In this document: piece after piece, positions 1 through 8,258 of the stretch
Layout of the letters: each line of letters begins with the position of its first letter
Position numbering within the stretch: the stretch's first letter is position 1
From: Pseudomonadota bacterium
GTDB lineage: Bacteria > Myxococcota_A > Polyangia > Polyangiales > Polyangiaceae
Assembly: GCA_023432025.1 (NCBI GenBank)
Contig: JAEYVE010000083.1
Location: forward strand, 11,645-75,644
Direction of reading: 5' to 3'
Length of the DNA: 64,000 nucleotides
Position numbers and translations under genes: made by a program
Notes under the pieces: model-generated
Database searches by the model: none
The model's input: only the letters and a program-made list of their open reading frames with translations
What the model was told of the DNA's origin: nothing

Positions 1-713
1 AGCTCGGCGACGCGCGTCGCGTGCGGCGCGATGAGCGCCGACAGGCCGCCGGTGGCGATGACGTGACACTCGTAGCCGAGCTCACGCGTGATTTTCTCGA
101 CCAGGCCGTCCACGAGCGACGCGTAGCCGTGCACGATGCCCGACTGCATGGCGTGCGGAGTGTTGCGACCAATGACCTGCGGAGGCTCCGCCAGCTCGAT
201 GCGCGTGAGCTTTGCGGCGCGCCCGAGCAAGCCGTCCAGACTGACCTGGACGCCCGGCACGATGACGCCGCCGAGGTACTCGCCGTCCGGCGACACGCAG
301 TCGAACGTGGTGGCGGTCCCGAAGTCGACCACGATGACACCGCCCTTCACGCGTTCGTGCGCCGCCACGGCGTTCACGATGCGGTCGGCGCCGACGTCGC
401 GGGGGTTGTCGTAGCGCACGCGAATGCCCGTCTTCAGCCCCGGTCCGCCCACGACGAGCGGCTCGGTGTCACAAGCGCGACGCACCGAGCTCGCGACGAC
501 CTCCGTGAGCGGTGGCACGACGCTGGCGATGATGGCGGCGTCGATGGCCTCTGCGTTCAGGCTGCGCAGGTCCAGCATCTGCTTGAGCAGCACGCTGTGC
601 TCGTCGTCGGTGCGCGTGCGCACGGTGGCAATACGAAGCGTGTGCTCGAGCCGGTCGCCTTCGTAGAGGCCGTAGACGATGTTGGTGTTGCCGATGTCGA
701 CCACGAGGAGCAT
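1..713 (-). CDS. coaX: Type III pantothenate kinase, C-terminus cut by window edge
   Basis: This enzyme phosphorylates pantothenate in the first step of coenzyme A synthesis. The reading frame starts at ATG 713 with MLLVVDIGNTNIVYGLYEGD, the CoaX N-terminal phosphate-binding signature (DxGNTN). It continues with a GADRIVNAVAAHE motif and a DFGTATTFD motif, both typical of type III (ASKHA-fold) pantothenate kinases rather than CoaA. About 237 codons are visible and the frame is open to base 1, so the last part of the usual ~255 residues lies outside the window. It is divergent from the putative outer-membrane gene at 892, with 178 bases between them. CoA supply also serves the phosphopantetheine arms of the NRPS/PKS proteins in this window, but a direct link is not shown. 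Confidence 0.93.
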   Translation of the reverse strand, partial: MLLVVDIGNTNIVYGLYEGDRLEHTLRIATVRTRTDDEHSVLLKQMLDLRSLNAEAIDAAIIASVVPPLTEVVASSVRRACDTEPLVVGGPGLKTGIRVRYDNPRDVGADRIVNAVAAHERVKGGVIVVDFGTATTFDCVSPDGEYLGGVIVPGVQVSLDGLLGRAAKLTRIELAEPPQVIGRNTPHAMQSGIVHGYASLVDGLVEKITRELGYECHVIATGGLSALIAPHATRVAE

Positions 714-891
714 CGGCGCCGAGCCTAGGGCGCCGATCGGCCCAAATCGAGGCAGGGCGGCCCGAAGGGCTCCGACGCTCTCCGTGAGCGAGTGTCGAGC
801 GGGGACGCCTGCGCGTGAAAGGCCCACGTCGCTTCGAGCTTGCCCTGCCCGGGGCGAGTCTGATACTCGCCGCTTTTGGAGCTTTTCGACC

Positions 892-1644
892 ATGCATCAC
901 GCAACCGAGCCTTCGCAAAGTGGATGGGGTCTACGTCACGCGGCGGAACGAGGCTTGCGTGAGGCAAGAGGCGCACGTGCCAGGAGCCATCGCGTCCTCG
1001 GTGCGGGCGCGCTCGGCGTGGCGGCGGCTCTCTTCAGCGGTCTCGTCGCGGCGCAGGAGCCCGACGAGACCGAGCCGCCGGAGCCCTTCGCCGAGGTGAA
1101 CGCAGAGGCGGCTGGCGCCGAGCCCGAGAGCGAAACGCCCGAGCCGCTCGAAGAGTCGACCCCGCCGCGCACGGCCGGCTCGCTCCAGCTCAGCGGCGGT
1201 TTCCGATACGGCGTAATGCAGGACGACGCGGACTTGGACCCATGGCGGACGGGCCTCGGCCTGAGCCTGGGCTACACCACGTACGACGGGCTCTACGTGG
1301 GCGGCGTGTTCGACTACTTCTTGGGCGAAACGCTCTCGTTCGGCGAAGCCGAGGTGAGCGCGAACGTGTGGCAGCTCGCGGGAGAGGTGGGCTACGATTT
1401 CATGCTCGGCAGCGCGGTCATGCTGCGCCCCAAAGTGAGCGCGGGCGTCTCGACGCTGAACGTGGAATGCAGCTCGGGCTGTGTCGGCGATGGCTCGAAT
1501 TCGTACGTGGGTGTGGCGCCGGGGCTCACCGCGCAGTTTTACGCGGGGCCCGTCATTTTGGCCGTGGACGCACGCTATCAGCTGGTTTTCGCGGATCCGG
1601 AGACGGCGAAGGCGCTCATTTTCTCGTTCGGTATCGGCTTCTGA
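892..1644 (+). CDS. Secreted outer-membrane beta-barrel-like protein
   Basis: The product is about 250 residues. It has a long basic N-terminus, then a hydrophobic stretch (VLGAGALGVAAALFSGLVAA) that reads as a signal sequence ending near AQE. A Pro/Glu-rich acidic linker of about 50 residues follows. The C-terminal ~160 residues consist of alternating short beta-strand-like segments (for example GLSLGYTTYDGLYVGGVFDY) and end in phenylalanine (FGIGF), as in outer-membrane porin-like proteins. ATG 892 was chosen because the signal peptide follows it; the frame is open further upstream but that part would overlap coaX and lacks signal character. Two cysteines (ECSSGC) could form a loop disulfide. 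No specific family was recognised; function unknown. Confidence 0.72.
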   Translation: MHHATEPSQSGWGLRHAAERGLREARGARARSHRVLGAGALGVAAALFSGLVAAQEPDETEPPEPFAEVNAEAAGAEPESETPEPLEESTPPRTAGSLQLSGGFRYGVMQDDADLDPWRTGLGLSLGYTTYDGLYVGGVFDYFLGETLSFGEAEVSANVWQLAGEVGYDFMLGSAVMLRPKVSAGVSTLNVECSSGCVGDGSNSYVGVAPGLTAQFYAGPVILAVDARYQLVFADPETAKALIFSFGIGF

Positions 1645-1728
1645 GTCGCACGCCCCGCCGCAGCGTTGGCGCTCCAGCTCGGTTCACCGGGCAGCTCGGC
1701 GCTGCGGCTCGCTCCCTGGGCCGTGAGC

Positions 1729-2412
1729 TCACCCGGGTAAGACGACGCGCTTGCCGTAACTCTTCAGACGCGACTCGACGCGGCCGATGTCCTCGCCCGT
1801 TTCGCCTTCGATGATGAGCTCGACGAGGCCCACGCCAGGACAATACGTGCTTTGGGCGCGCTTGAACGGGCGCTGACTTTCCTCGACCGTGACGACGCAG
1901 CGCTCGAACGTACCGGCGGGGAGCGTGACGCGCCGACCCAGCTCGGTGATGGTGACGACACCGAAGGAGCCTTGGAACGTAGCGCCGGCGGCGATGGGAG
2001 CGCGCAAGAGGTAGCCGCCCGTGCGCAGGGAAACGCCCGTGCTTTGCACGTCCAAGCGCTGCACGCGACCTGCTACGTCGAGCTCCGCCAGGTCCGGGCG
2101 CGGACGCCGCACGTTGAAGACGAGCAGGCCCGTTTCTCCCGTGTCGCTCGTCGTTTCGTAGCTGAGCACGGTGTCGTCCGTGAGGGGCAGGAGCTCCGCC
2201 AAGCTGGGCGGAGCTTGCGGCGCGGGCGCTGGCGTTTCGTGCGCCGGGGCGGAGCTCGCGCAGGCGCTGGCAAGCCAGCCGAGCGCCGCGAGCGTGACGA
2301 GCCAAGCGCGCGGCGTCGCCCGCAGAAGCGCCGTGGGCGCGGTCGAAGCGCGGTCTTGCGCGTCGACCGACGAAACGGCGGGGCGGCCTGATTCAACCAT
2401 GACCGTGTCCAT
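1729..2412 (-). CDS. Predicted lipoprotein, function unknown
   Basis: The 227-residue product has a basic N-terminus, a hydrophobic segment and a lipobox-like LASAC at about residues 47-51, suggesting lipidation and anchoring in the envelope. A Pro/Ala-rich spacer follows, then a compact ~150-residue beta-rich domain (LPLTDDTVLSYETTSDTGE onward) that I do not recognise. Its ATG lies inside the end of the upstream gene (20-base overlap), so the two are translationally coupled and probably form an operon with the EcsC-family gene. A second ATG at 2400 is an alternative start that would shorten the overlap to 8 bases. Confidence 0.7.
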   Translation of the reverse strand: MDTVMVESGRPAVSSVDAQDRASTAPTALLRATPRAWLVTLAALGWLASACASSAPAHETPAPAPQAPPSLAELLPLTDDTVLSYETTSDTGETGLLVFNVRRPRPDLAELDVAGRVQRLDVQSTGVSLRTGGYLLRAPIAAGATFQGSFGVVTITELGRRVTLPAGTFERCVVTVEESQRPFKRAQSTYCPGVGLVELIIEGETGEDIGRVESRLKSYGKRVVLPG

Positions 2413-2740
2413 AGGCGAACGCGGTGACCGCCACGAGCAGTAGCACCACCAAGACGAAGAGATACTTCACGAGCGGATCGGGCTCGACGCGGCGAAGCAA
2501 ATCTGCGGCGGCAGCGCGCACGTCCTCGCGGTCGCTCGACTCGGCGAGCCGCTGCGCCTCCACCCGGACGCGCGCGTAGTTTCCGGCTTCGAACGCCTCG
2601 CCGAGCTCTTGCAGCGTGGGGTCGTCCGGTAGGCTCTCGAGGAAACGTGCTCGTCGCGCCGCACGCGATGGAGTCGACGCTTCGGGCACGCGTGACGTTT
2701 CGGAGTTTCGAGGGCTCGTTTCGGGCACGACGCGCCGCAT
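2393..2740 (-). CDS. Small membrane-anchored protein, TPR-like
   Basis: The 115-residue product has an Arg/Ser-rich N-terminus and a central helical segment (LPDDPTLQELGEAFEAGNYARVRVEAQRLAE...) that resembles a single TPR-type helix pair. It ends with a C-terminal transmembrane helix (YLFVLVVLLLVAVTAFAYG) and the short tail HGHG. The topology suggests a tail-anchored protein with the soluble part in the cytoplasm. It sits 35 bases after the EcsC-family gene and overlaps the next lipoprotein gene, so the three are likely co-transcribed. I do not recognise a named family. Confidence 0.65.
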   Translation of the reverse strand: MRRVVPETSPRNSETSRVPEASTPSRAARRARFLESLPDDPTLQELGEAFEAGNYARVRVEAQRLAESSDREDVRAAAADLLRRVEPDPLVKYLFVLVVLLLVAVTAFAYGHGHG

Positions 2741-2775
2741 GCTAGGGCGCCGTTCGCTTCAAGGCGAGGGCGCGC

Positions 2776-3705
2776 TCACGCCACCTCGTTGACGGACGCG
2801 TCCGGGCCTTCTTGCGCCCCGTTCGAGACTACGTCGTCGAAGGCGGGAGCATCGATGCTCGGCTCCGTCGCAACGGCGGTCCAGCTTTCGCCGTATTTCG
2901 CGGCAAGAAACCTCTCTCGGTAGAGGAAGTACGCCGCCTCGCAGACTTTGTGCGTGTAGTAGGCGTTGAAGCCACCGCCAATGGCCGCGCCGGCCACCGG
3001 GAGGCTCTGCGCCAGCTTGCGCTTCGTGAGCTCGATGCCGAGCGAGTGCGCGAAATGTTGGAGGAGCCTCACGAAGCCGTGCTTTTGCAAGTGCTCCCAG
3101 GCGCGCTGCTGGGCCAGCTCCTGCGCGATGCGGGCGAGCTGCGCCATGACGGCGGCCTTCGTCGAATCGGCGGGGCTCGTGGCCAGGCCGAGCACGTTGA
3201 GCGCAAAGAGACGCTCGTGCTGTGTGGACACGTCGAAGCCACAATACGTCGCGTACTCGCCGATGGCGCGCAGGTTGAGCGTGACCAGCGCGAGAATGTC
3301 GGGGGCAATGCCGGCAAAACCGAGCGCGCCGCTGGCGGCGCCCTCCGCCAAGGCGAGCCCCTTGTACTTGACGCTCAGAAAACCGATGGCGCGATCGACC
3401 GCGGAGAGATCCAGCTCGCGAACGTCCTCGGACGCACGAACGTGCGAGTGACCACGCTTCTGGAAGTCGCGGTGGATGGCGGCAGGTCGAACGCTCCACT
3501 GCGCGACGTCGTTGCCGAGATGAATGATACCGAGCGTCGACCTCTCGATGACCCAGCCGACACCCGGCGCTCGGGCGACGAGCTCGCTTGCCACGTCGAA
3601 GGGCAGGCCCACAGCGCGTGACACCTTGCCGAGGAGCTTGCGTGGGGGCCGTCTCCAGCGCGCGATCTGAGCGAGGGCATCGCGTTCGTACTTCGAGGGC
3701 TTCAC
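2776..3705 (-). CDS. EcsC family protein
   Basis: The 309-residue product matches the EcsC family in overall pattern: an N-terminal helical part (DVASELVARAPGVGWVIERST), a central Ala/Gly-rich hydrophobic helix (LALAEGAASGALGFAGIAPDILALVTLNLRAIGEYA) and a C-terminal 'GAAIGGGFNAYYTHKVCEAAYFLYRERFL' type segment, shown here only in part as AAIGGGFNAYYTHKV. EcsC was first named in the Bacillus ecs operon; its biochemical role is poorly defined. The start is GTG 3705, chosen because AAGGGA lies about 8 bases upstream. It is the first gene of a probable three-gene operon with the small membrane protein and the lipoprotein. Confidence 0.85.
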   Translation of the reverse strand: MKPSKYERDALAQIARWRRPPRKLLGKVSRAVGLPFDVASELVARAPGVGWVIERSTLGIIHLGNDVAQWSVRPAAIHRDFQKRGHSHVRASEDVRELDLSAVDRAIGFLSVKYKGLALAEGAASGALGFAGIAPDILALVTLNLRAIGEYATYCGFDVSTQHERLFALNVLGLATSPADSTKAAVMAQLARIAQELAQQRAWEHLQKHGFVRLLQHFAHSLGIELTKRKLAQSLPVAGAAIGGGFNAYYTHKVCEAAYFLYRERFLAAKYGESWTAVATEPSIDAPAFDDVVSNGAQEGPDASVNEVA

Positions 3706-3962
3706 CGGTCGTCCCTTTGTGTCGGCTGCTCAGGGGTCGTCTCGAGTGCAGCGGCGTCCGTCGGGGGCGGCATGAGGGGTCGGAAGGCACCGGCCTCTTC
3801 CGGATGGGTCAGTTGTGACCCTTCGCGCACTACGATGGCATTGGAGCGCGGTGTTCGCCGCTCCATCTCGACACATCGGGGTGAGCCAGCGCGCAAAGGG
3901 TGAGACGAATGACTCTCCGTCGCTACGCACGGACTCCGTGTAGGTGGCGTGTCCCCCGAGCG

Positions 3963-5708
3963 TCAGAACTGGAAGTAAACGAACGGCACCGCGTCGCTCG
4001 ACGCCATTTGGGCAATGGCCACTGCCGCCAGAAAGAGCGCCACTCCTTGGACGGGCGCGGGCAAACGAATGAAGCCGTCGCGCAGCGTACGGTAGAGGTT
4101 TTCCGGCAAAAAGTGCGACGCGAGCCTGAGGGCGAGCACCGCCACGACCGTCGTGGGGAGGTTCGGGTGGTAGGTGCTGAGCTCGGTGAGGCGGGAGAAA
4201 ATGAGACGCGCCTTGTCGAAGCTGTCCGCGCGGAAGAACACCCAGCCCACGAGCACCACGTGGAACGTGAAGAACACACCCGCGGCGTGCAAGAGACGCG
4301 AGCGCGGCGGCGCGCCGCCCTTGGTGCCTCTGAGGTCGTGAAAGGCCTTGTTCACGGCGAGCGCCGCGCCGTGCAGACCGCCCCACACGACGAAGGTCCA
4401 CGACGCGCCATGCCAGAGCCCGCCGAGCAGCATGGTCAGCATCAGGTTCACGTAGGTGCGCACCTTGCCCTTGCGGTTGCCTCCGAGCGGTACGTACAGG
4501 TAGTCCCGGAGCCACGTGGACAAGGAAATGTGCCAGCGCCTCCAGAAGTCCTGAATGCTGTGCGCCTTGTACGGCGAGTCGAAGTTCAGCGGGAAACGAA
4601 TGCCGAGCAAGAGCGCCGAGCCAATGGCGATGTCCGTGTAGCCGGAGAAGTCGCAGTAAATCTGGAGCGCATAGCCGACGACGGCCGCATAGCACTCGAG
4701 CGACGAGTACATCGTGGGCGCGTCGAAGACGCGGTCGACGAGGTTGAGCGCCAGGTAGTCGCCCACCACGACCTTCTTCAAAAGCCCCGTCGCGATGAGA
4801 AAGAGCCCTTCGCTCGCTTCGCTCGCGCTGAAGCGCGCGGGGCCGGCCAGCTGCGGCAGCAGATCGCGCGGGCGCACGATGGGGCCCGCAACCAAATGCG
4901 GGAAAAAGGCCACGAACGTCAGGTACTCGAGGTAGCTCCGGTGCGGCTCGAGCTCGCCGCGGTACACGTCGATGACGTAGCTCATCGACTCGAACGTGAA
5001 AAAGCTGATGCCGATGGGCAGGGCCACCTCGAGCGCGATGCGCGGCACCGGCACACCCATGCCGGAAAGGAGCGCGGACATGGCCTCGATGCCGAAGTTC
5101 GCGTACTTGAAGAACGCGAGCACGCCGAGGTTCATCACCACGGTGGCGATCAGCCACAGCTTTTTCTTCTGCGCGGTAGGAGCGCGGTCGATGGCGAGCG
5201 CGAGGAGCCAGTCCGCCGTCGACGAGGCCCAAATGAGCGCGAGAAAACGGTAGTCCCAGTGCGCGTAGAAGTAGTAACTCGCGCCCAAGAAGAACAGGAG
5301 CCGCACCTTGCGCGCGCGCAGGGTGAGCACCAGGAGGACACCTCCCAAGAGGAGCACGAGCCAGCGAACCGGCCCCAGTCGTTCGAGCGGCACTGCGAGG
5401 CTCTGGAGCCCGAGGCTCACCGGGTCGAGCCCCGTTTCGGGAATGCAGAGCGCCGCGAGCGCGCCGAGGTTGACCAGCGTCGACACGGCGGCGGTGCGTG
5501 TCGTGGGCTCCTTGGGTCGGCAAGCGAGGAGGCTCACCGAGAGCGCCCCCATCGTCAGGCCGAGCGCGAGCCACGAAGGATGCCGCAGCGCATACGCGGC
5601 GAGGGCCAACCAAGGCAGCAGAGGCGCCCAGCGGCGCTCGACCAACGCCCAGCCGACGACGAACACCAGCCCGAAGAACTGCGCGTAGGCGAGGGTGTTG
5701 AAGAGCAC
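3963..5708 (-). CDS. MBOAT family O-acyltransferase (AlgI-like)
   Basis: This is a polytopic membrane O-acyltransferase of about 581 residues. It shows the AlgI-type signatures: NLGVLAFFKYANFG, an FPHLVAGPIVRP segment, YCDFSGYTDIAIGSALLLG, DFWRRWHISLSTWLRDYLY and GLWHGASWTFVVWGGLHG. The conserved active-site His of the family lies in the last of these. Family members move acyl (often acetyl) groups across the inner membrane onto exported polysaccharides or cell-wall polymers. The start is GTG 5708. No AlgJ/AlgX-type partner adjoins it. The next gene, divergent at 5805, is a polysaccharide deacetylase, so this pair may tune acetylation of an envelope glycan (inference). Confidence 0.9.
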   Translation of the reverse strand: MLFNTLAYAQFFGLVFVVGWALVERRWAPLLPWLALAAYALRHPSWLALGLTMGALSVSLLACRPKEPTTRTAAVSTLVNLGALAALCIPETGLDPVSLGLQSLAVPLERLGPVRWLVLLLGGVLLVLTLRARKVRLLFFLGASYYFYAHWDYRFLALIWASSTADWLLALAIDRAPTAQKKKLWLIATVVMNLGVLAFFKYANFGIEAMSALLSGMGVPVPRIALEVALPIGISFFTFESMSYVIDVYRGELEPHRSYLEYLTFVAFFPHLVAGPIVRPRDLLPQLAGPARFSASEASEGLFLIATGLLKKVVVGDYLALNLVDRVFDAPTMYSSLECYAAVVGYALQIYCDFSGYTDIAIGSALLLGIRFPLNFDSPYKAHSIQDFWRRWHISLSTWLRDYLYVPLGGNRKGKVRTYVNLMLTMLLGGLWHGASWTFVVWGGLHGAALAVNKAFHDLRGTKGGAPPRSRLLHAAGVFFTFHVVLVGWVFFRADSFDKARLIFSRLTELSTYHPNLPTTVVAVLALRLASHFLPENLYRTLRDGFIRLPAPVQGVALFLAAVAIAQMASSDAVPFVYFQF

Positions 5709-5804
5709 CGGCGAGGCTTAAAGGAGCGTCTCCGGGTTGTCGAGCAAAGGCGCGCGACGGCGAGTTTTTGGGAGATGGCGCGTCTGCGCTAAAGGAGGAG
5801 GGCC

Positions 5805-6593
5805 GTGCCGCTCGGACGTGTTTTCTTTTGGCTGGTGAGTCTCGCGGCGCTCGCGCTCGGTGTGCGGAGCGCGCTGGGCTCACCGCCTCCGCTCGGTGTC
5901 GCCGTAGCTGGCATGCTGGCCTATTTGAGCCTGATCCTCGTGGCGACTTTGGTGCCTCGTTTGGAAGTGTTCGGGGACGTGCTGTGGCGCGTGCCGAACG
6001 CGAGCGGGCGGGTGGCGCTGACGTTCGACGACGGGCCGAACCCGGAAACGACGCCGCGTGTCCTCGATCTCCTGCGCGAGCGACGGCAGCGAGCGACTTT
6101 TTTCGTCATCGGTCGCAAGGCGGAGGCGCACCCCGAGCTGCTCCGAAAAATGGCGGACGAGGGGCACGCCATCGGCGTTCATGGCTTCGATCACGACCGT
6201 CTGTACTCGTTCTGGCGCCCCGCGCTCGTGACGGCGGACATCGAGCGATGCATTTCTATCGTGGCACGTGCCACGGGTCGACGCCCCGAGCTTTTTCGCC
6301 CGCCCATCGGTCAGGCGAGCCCGCGTACGTTCGCGGGCGCCAAGAAGGCAGGCGTGGAAGTCGTGGGCTGGTCGGTGCGCGGTCGAGACGGTCTAGCGGG
6401 CGCCCGAGCCGAGCGCGTGTCCGAGCGTGTGGAGCGCGGCCTCCGTGCGGGCGCCATCGTGCTGCTTCACGACGCCGCCGAGCGCGACGACTACCGCCCC
6501 GCGTCGCTCGAAGCGCTGCCTCGTATTTTGGAGGCGCTCGAAGAGCGCGGGCTCCGCTCGGTGACCGTTGGCGAGCTCGTCGGCGCGAGCTGA
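5805..6593 (+). CDS. Polysaccharide deacetylase (NodB homology domain)
   Basis: The 262-residue product is a membrane-anchored carbohydrate esterase 4 family member. Two hydrophobic N-terminal helices (about residues 5-25 and 30-50) precede the catalytic domain. The family motifs are in order: TFDDGPN (catalytic base and metal Asp), HGFDH (metal-binding HxxxH), RPPIG, VVGWSVRGRD and IVLLHDA. It should hydrolyse N- or O-acetyl groups from a cell-surface glycan or peptidoglycan. GTG 5805 was chosen because a near-perfect Shine-Dalgarno AAAGGAGG (5791-5798) lies 6 bases upstream. Its stop overlaps a short inverted repeat at 6592-6606. Confidence 0.92.
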   Translation: MPLGRVFFWLVSLAALALGVRSALGSPPPLGVAVAGMLAYLSLILVATLVPRLEVFGDVLWRVPNASGRVALTFDDGPNPETTPRVLDLLRERRQRATFFVIGRKAEAHPELLRKMADEGHAIGVHGFDHDRLYSFWRPALVTADIERCISIVARATGRRPELFRPPIGQASPRTFAGAKKAGVEVVGWSVRGRDGLAGARAERVSERVERGLRAGAIVLLHDAAERDDYRPASLEALPRILEALEERGLRSVTVGELVGAS

Positions 6594-6606
6594 GCGGAGT
6601 CCGCTC
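6592..6606. terminator. Short inverted repeat at convergent gene ends
   Basis: GAGCGGA and TCCGCTC form a perfect 7-bp inverted repeat with one base between the arms, overlapping the deacetylase stop codon. It lies between two convergent genes (deacetylase on plus, histidine kinase on minus). There is no T-run, so a terminator role is only possible. Confidence 0.2.
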
Positions 6607-6663
6607 GTCGAGCCCGTGTTTGCCCACGCCGCGTGGACGGAGGGGTCTCGCGACCGCGTCGTG

Positions 6664-8130
6664 TCACGCGGCTGGTAGCTCGATCACGAAGCGGGCTCCT
6701 TCGGCGTAGCTCTCGTCGAGCTCGATGGTTCCGCCGCCGGCTTCGACGAGACCGCGGCTCACGGCGAGCCCGAGCCCGGTGCCTTTACCGACTTCTTTGG
6801 TCGTGACGAACGGTTCGAACAGGTGCTCGCGCACCTCCGGGGCGACGCCTGGACCGTCGTCCGTGACCGTGATGCGCGCGCCACGCGGCCCTGGCTCCGC
6901 GACGACGGAGATGGTGCCGCGTTCGCCGCACGCATCGGCCGCGTTCATCACCAAGTTGAGAAGAAGCTGCACGAGCTGCTCGTGGCCCAGCCGCACCGGC
7001 GGAACGTGTCCACGGACTTCCTGGACGAGCTCGAGCTCGCGTAGGTTCTTTTGTGGCCGCACGAGGGCCAGGGTGTCCGCCAGCGCGGTCGAAACGTCTC
7101 CGGACGTCTGCTCCAGCGGACGCGCCACGGACGGCCGGGCGAAGTCGAGCAAGTCGCGGAGAATGCGGTGCACGCGGCTCGTTTCGCGCTCCATTCGTTG
7201 GAGAAAATCGCGCGTTTCGGCGGGGTCGAGGTCGCCGTCCAACAAGAGATGCTGGAGTCCCAGAATGGCGGAGATGGGGTTGCCGATTTCGTGGGCGAGC
7301 CCTGCCGCGAGGCGACCCACCGACGCGAGGCGTTCGGAGCGAACAACGGTGTCTTGCGCCGCGCGCAAGCGCTCGGTCGCCTCTTCCACCTCGGTGACTT
7401 TGCGGCGCAACGCTTCTTCTTCGCGCAGCAAGTGGCGAGTCATGGTGCGCAAGCTGCGACCCAAATCCCGGAGCTCGCGTGGGGCCCGCTCCGGGACTTC
7501 GAGCTCGCGGGCGCCGCGGACGACGCGCTCTGCCGACGTGGAGAGGGCGTCCACGGGGCGCACGATGAGCCGCGTCAGCGCAAAGTACGCGCCGACGAGA
7601 GTTCCGAGCGCGACGACCGCCATGTAGAGCCCCACGAGCCTCGTGAGCGGCTCCGCAGGTGTCCGCGCTGGGTCGACGCGCACGACCGCAGCCACGCTAC
7701 CTTGGGCGCCGCTGACGAACACGGCGAGGGCCGGCCCCGTCGTGCCTTGGACCGTCGTGACCTCGCTCGTGCCGGGCGCTTGCGGTAGGCGACCCGGCGG
7801 CGCCTGCAAGCTCCGTACGAGCACCGGATCTCCAGCGCGCGCCACGGGTTGGCCCTGCACGTCGTAAACGGCCAAAGCGTCCACGTCGCCGACGGTGAGT
7901 TGAGCCGTCAAGAAATCGACGAGCTCTCGAGGCGTGCGCCACTCGCGCGCCTCCACGACGTGCGCGGCGATGGAGCGGCCGAGCGCACGCGCGTGCGCGA
8001 CTTGCTGCCGCTGCAGCGCGACGCGCGTGTAGGTGGCGGTGGCGTAGTAGAGCGGCACGAAGGCGAGCAGCATGAGCGCGCCCAAGAGCAAGAGGAGCTG
8101 GAGCCGAAGGCCCGACCGCACGACGGCCAC
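6664..8130 (-). CDS. Membrane sensor histidine kinase
   Basis: The 488-residue product has an N-terminal transmembrane helix (LQLLLLLGALMLLAFVPLYYA) and a periplasmic sensor region of about 150 residues. A second helix (VGLYMAVVALGTLVGAYFAL), a HAMP linker and a coiled coil follow. The HisKA phospho-acceptor helix LAAGLAHEIGNPISAI has its His in place. The HATPase domain has an N box (LLNLVMNAADA), a G1 box (VTDDGPGV) and a G2 box (GKGTGLGLAVSRGLVE). It should autophosphorylate and signal to a partner regulator. The start is GTG 8130. It is divergent from the GGDEF gene with 128 bases between. No response regulator is adjacent on the same strand, so its partner is unknown. Confidence 0.92.
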   Translation of the reverse strand: MAVVRSGLRLQLLLLLGALMLLAFVPLYYATATYTRVALQRQQVAHARALGRSIAAHVVEAREWRTPRELVDFLTAQLTVGDVDALAVYDVQGQPVARAGDPVLVRSLQAPPGRLPQAPGTSEVTTVQGTTGPALAVFVSGAQGSVAAVVRVDPARTPAEPLTRLVGLYMAVVALGTLVGAYFALTRLIVRPVDALSTSAERVVRGARELEVPERAPRELRDLGRSLRTMTRHLLREEEALRRKVTEVEEATERLRAAQDTVVRSERLASVGRLAAGLAHEIGNPISAILGLQHLLLDGDLDPAETRDFLQRMERETSRVHRILRDLLDFARPSVARPLEQTSGDVSTALADTLALVRPQKNLRELELVQEVRGHVPPVRLGHEQLVQLLLNLVMNAADACGERGTISVVAEPGPRGARITVTDDGPGVAPEVREHLFEPFVTTKEVGKGTGLGLAVSRGLVEAGGGTIELDESYAEGARFVIELPAA

Positions 8131-8258
8131 CGTTTCACGACTCGTGTCGTCACGACAAGCCGGCTCCGGAGCGCGGGGGGCCTCCCCGGGCCCCGCTTAC
8201 GGAAGTCGCGCTCAAAACTGGGCCGGTTGCCCGAACCTCTGTTAGGCGGGACGGACGC

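Noticed and set aside
1658..1707. An 8-bp inverted repeat (CCGCAGCG...CGCTGCGG) between the outer-membrane and lipoprotein genes
   Set aside because: The loop is 34 bases and there is no T-run; short GC-rich inverted repeats are expected by chance at this base composition.
3702..3896. A 64-codon open frame on the minus strand whose stop overlaps the EcsC GTG
   Set aside because: It starts with TTG, has no recognisable domain, and its third-position GC (about 69%) is lower than that of the clear genes. It is more likely part of the leader, though the GTGA overlap is suggestive.
3900..5792. A 630-codon plus-strand open frame
   Set aside because: It lies opposite the MBOAT gene and is a charged, His/Arg/Glu-rich translation with no membrane helices or motifs.
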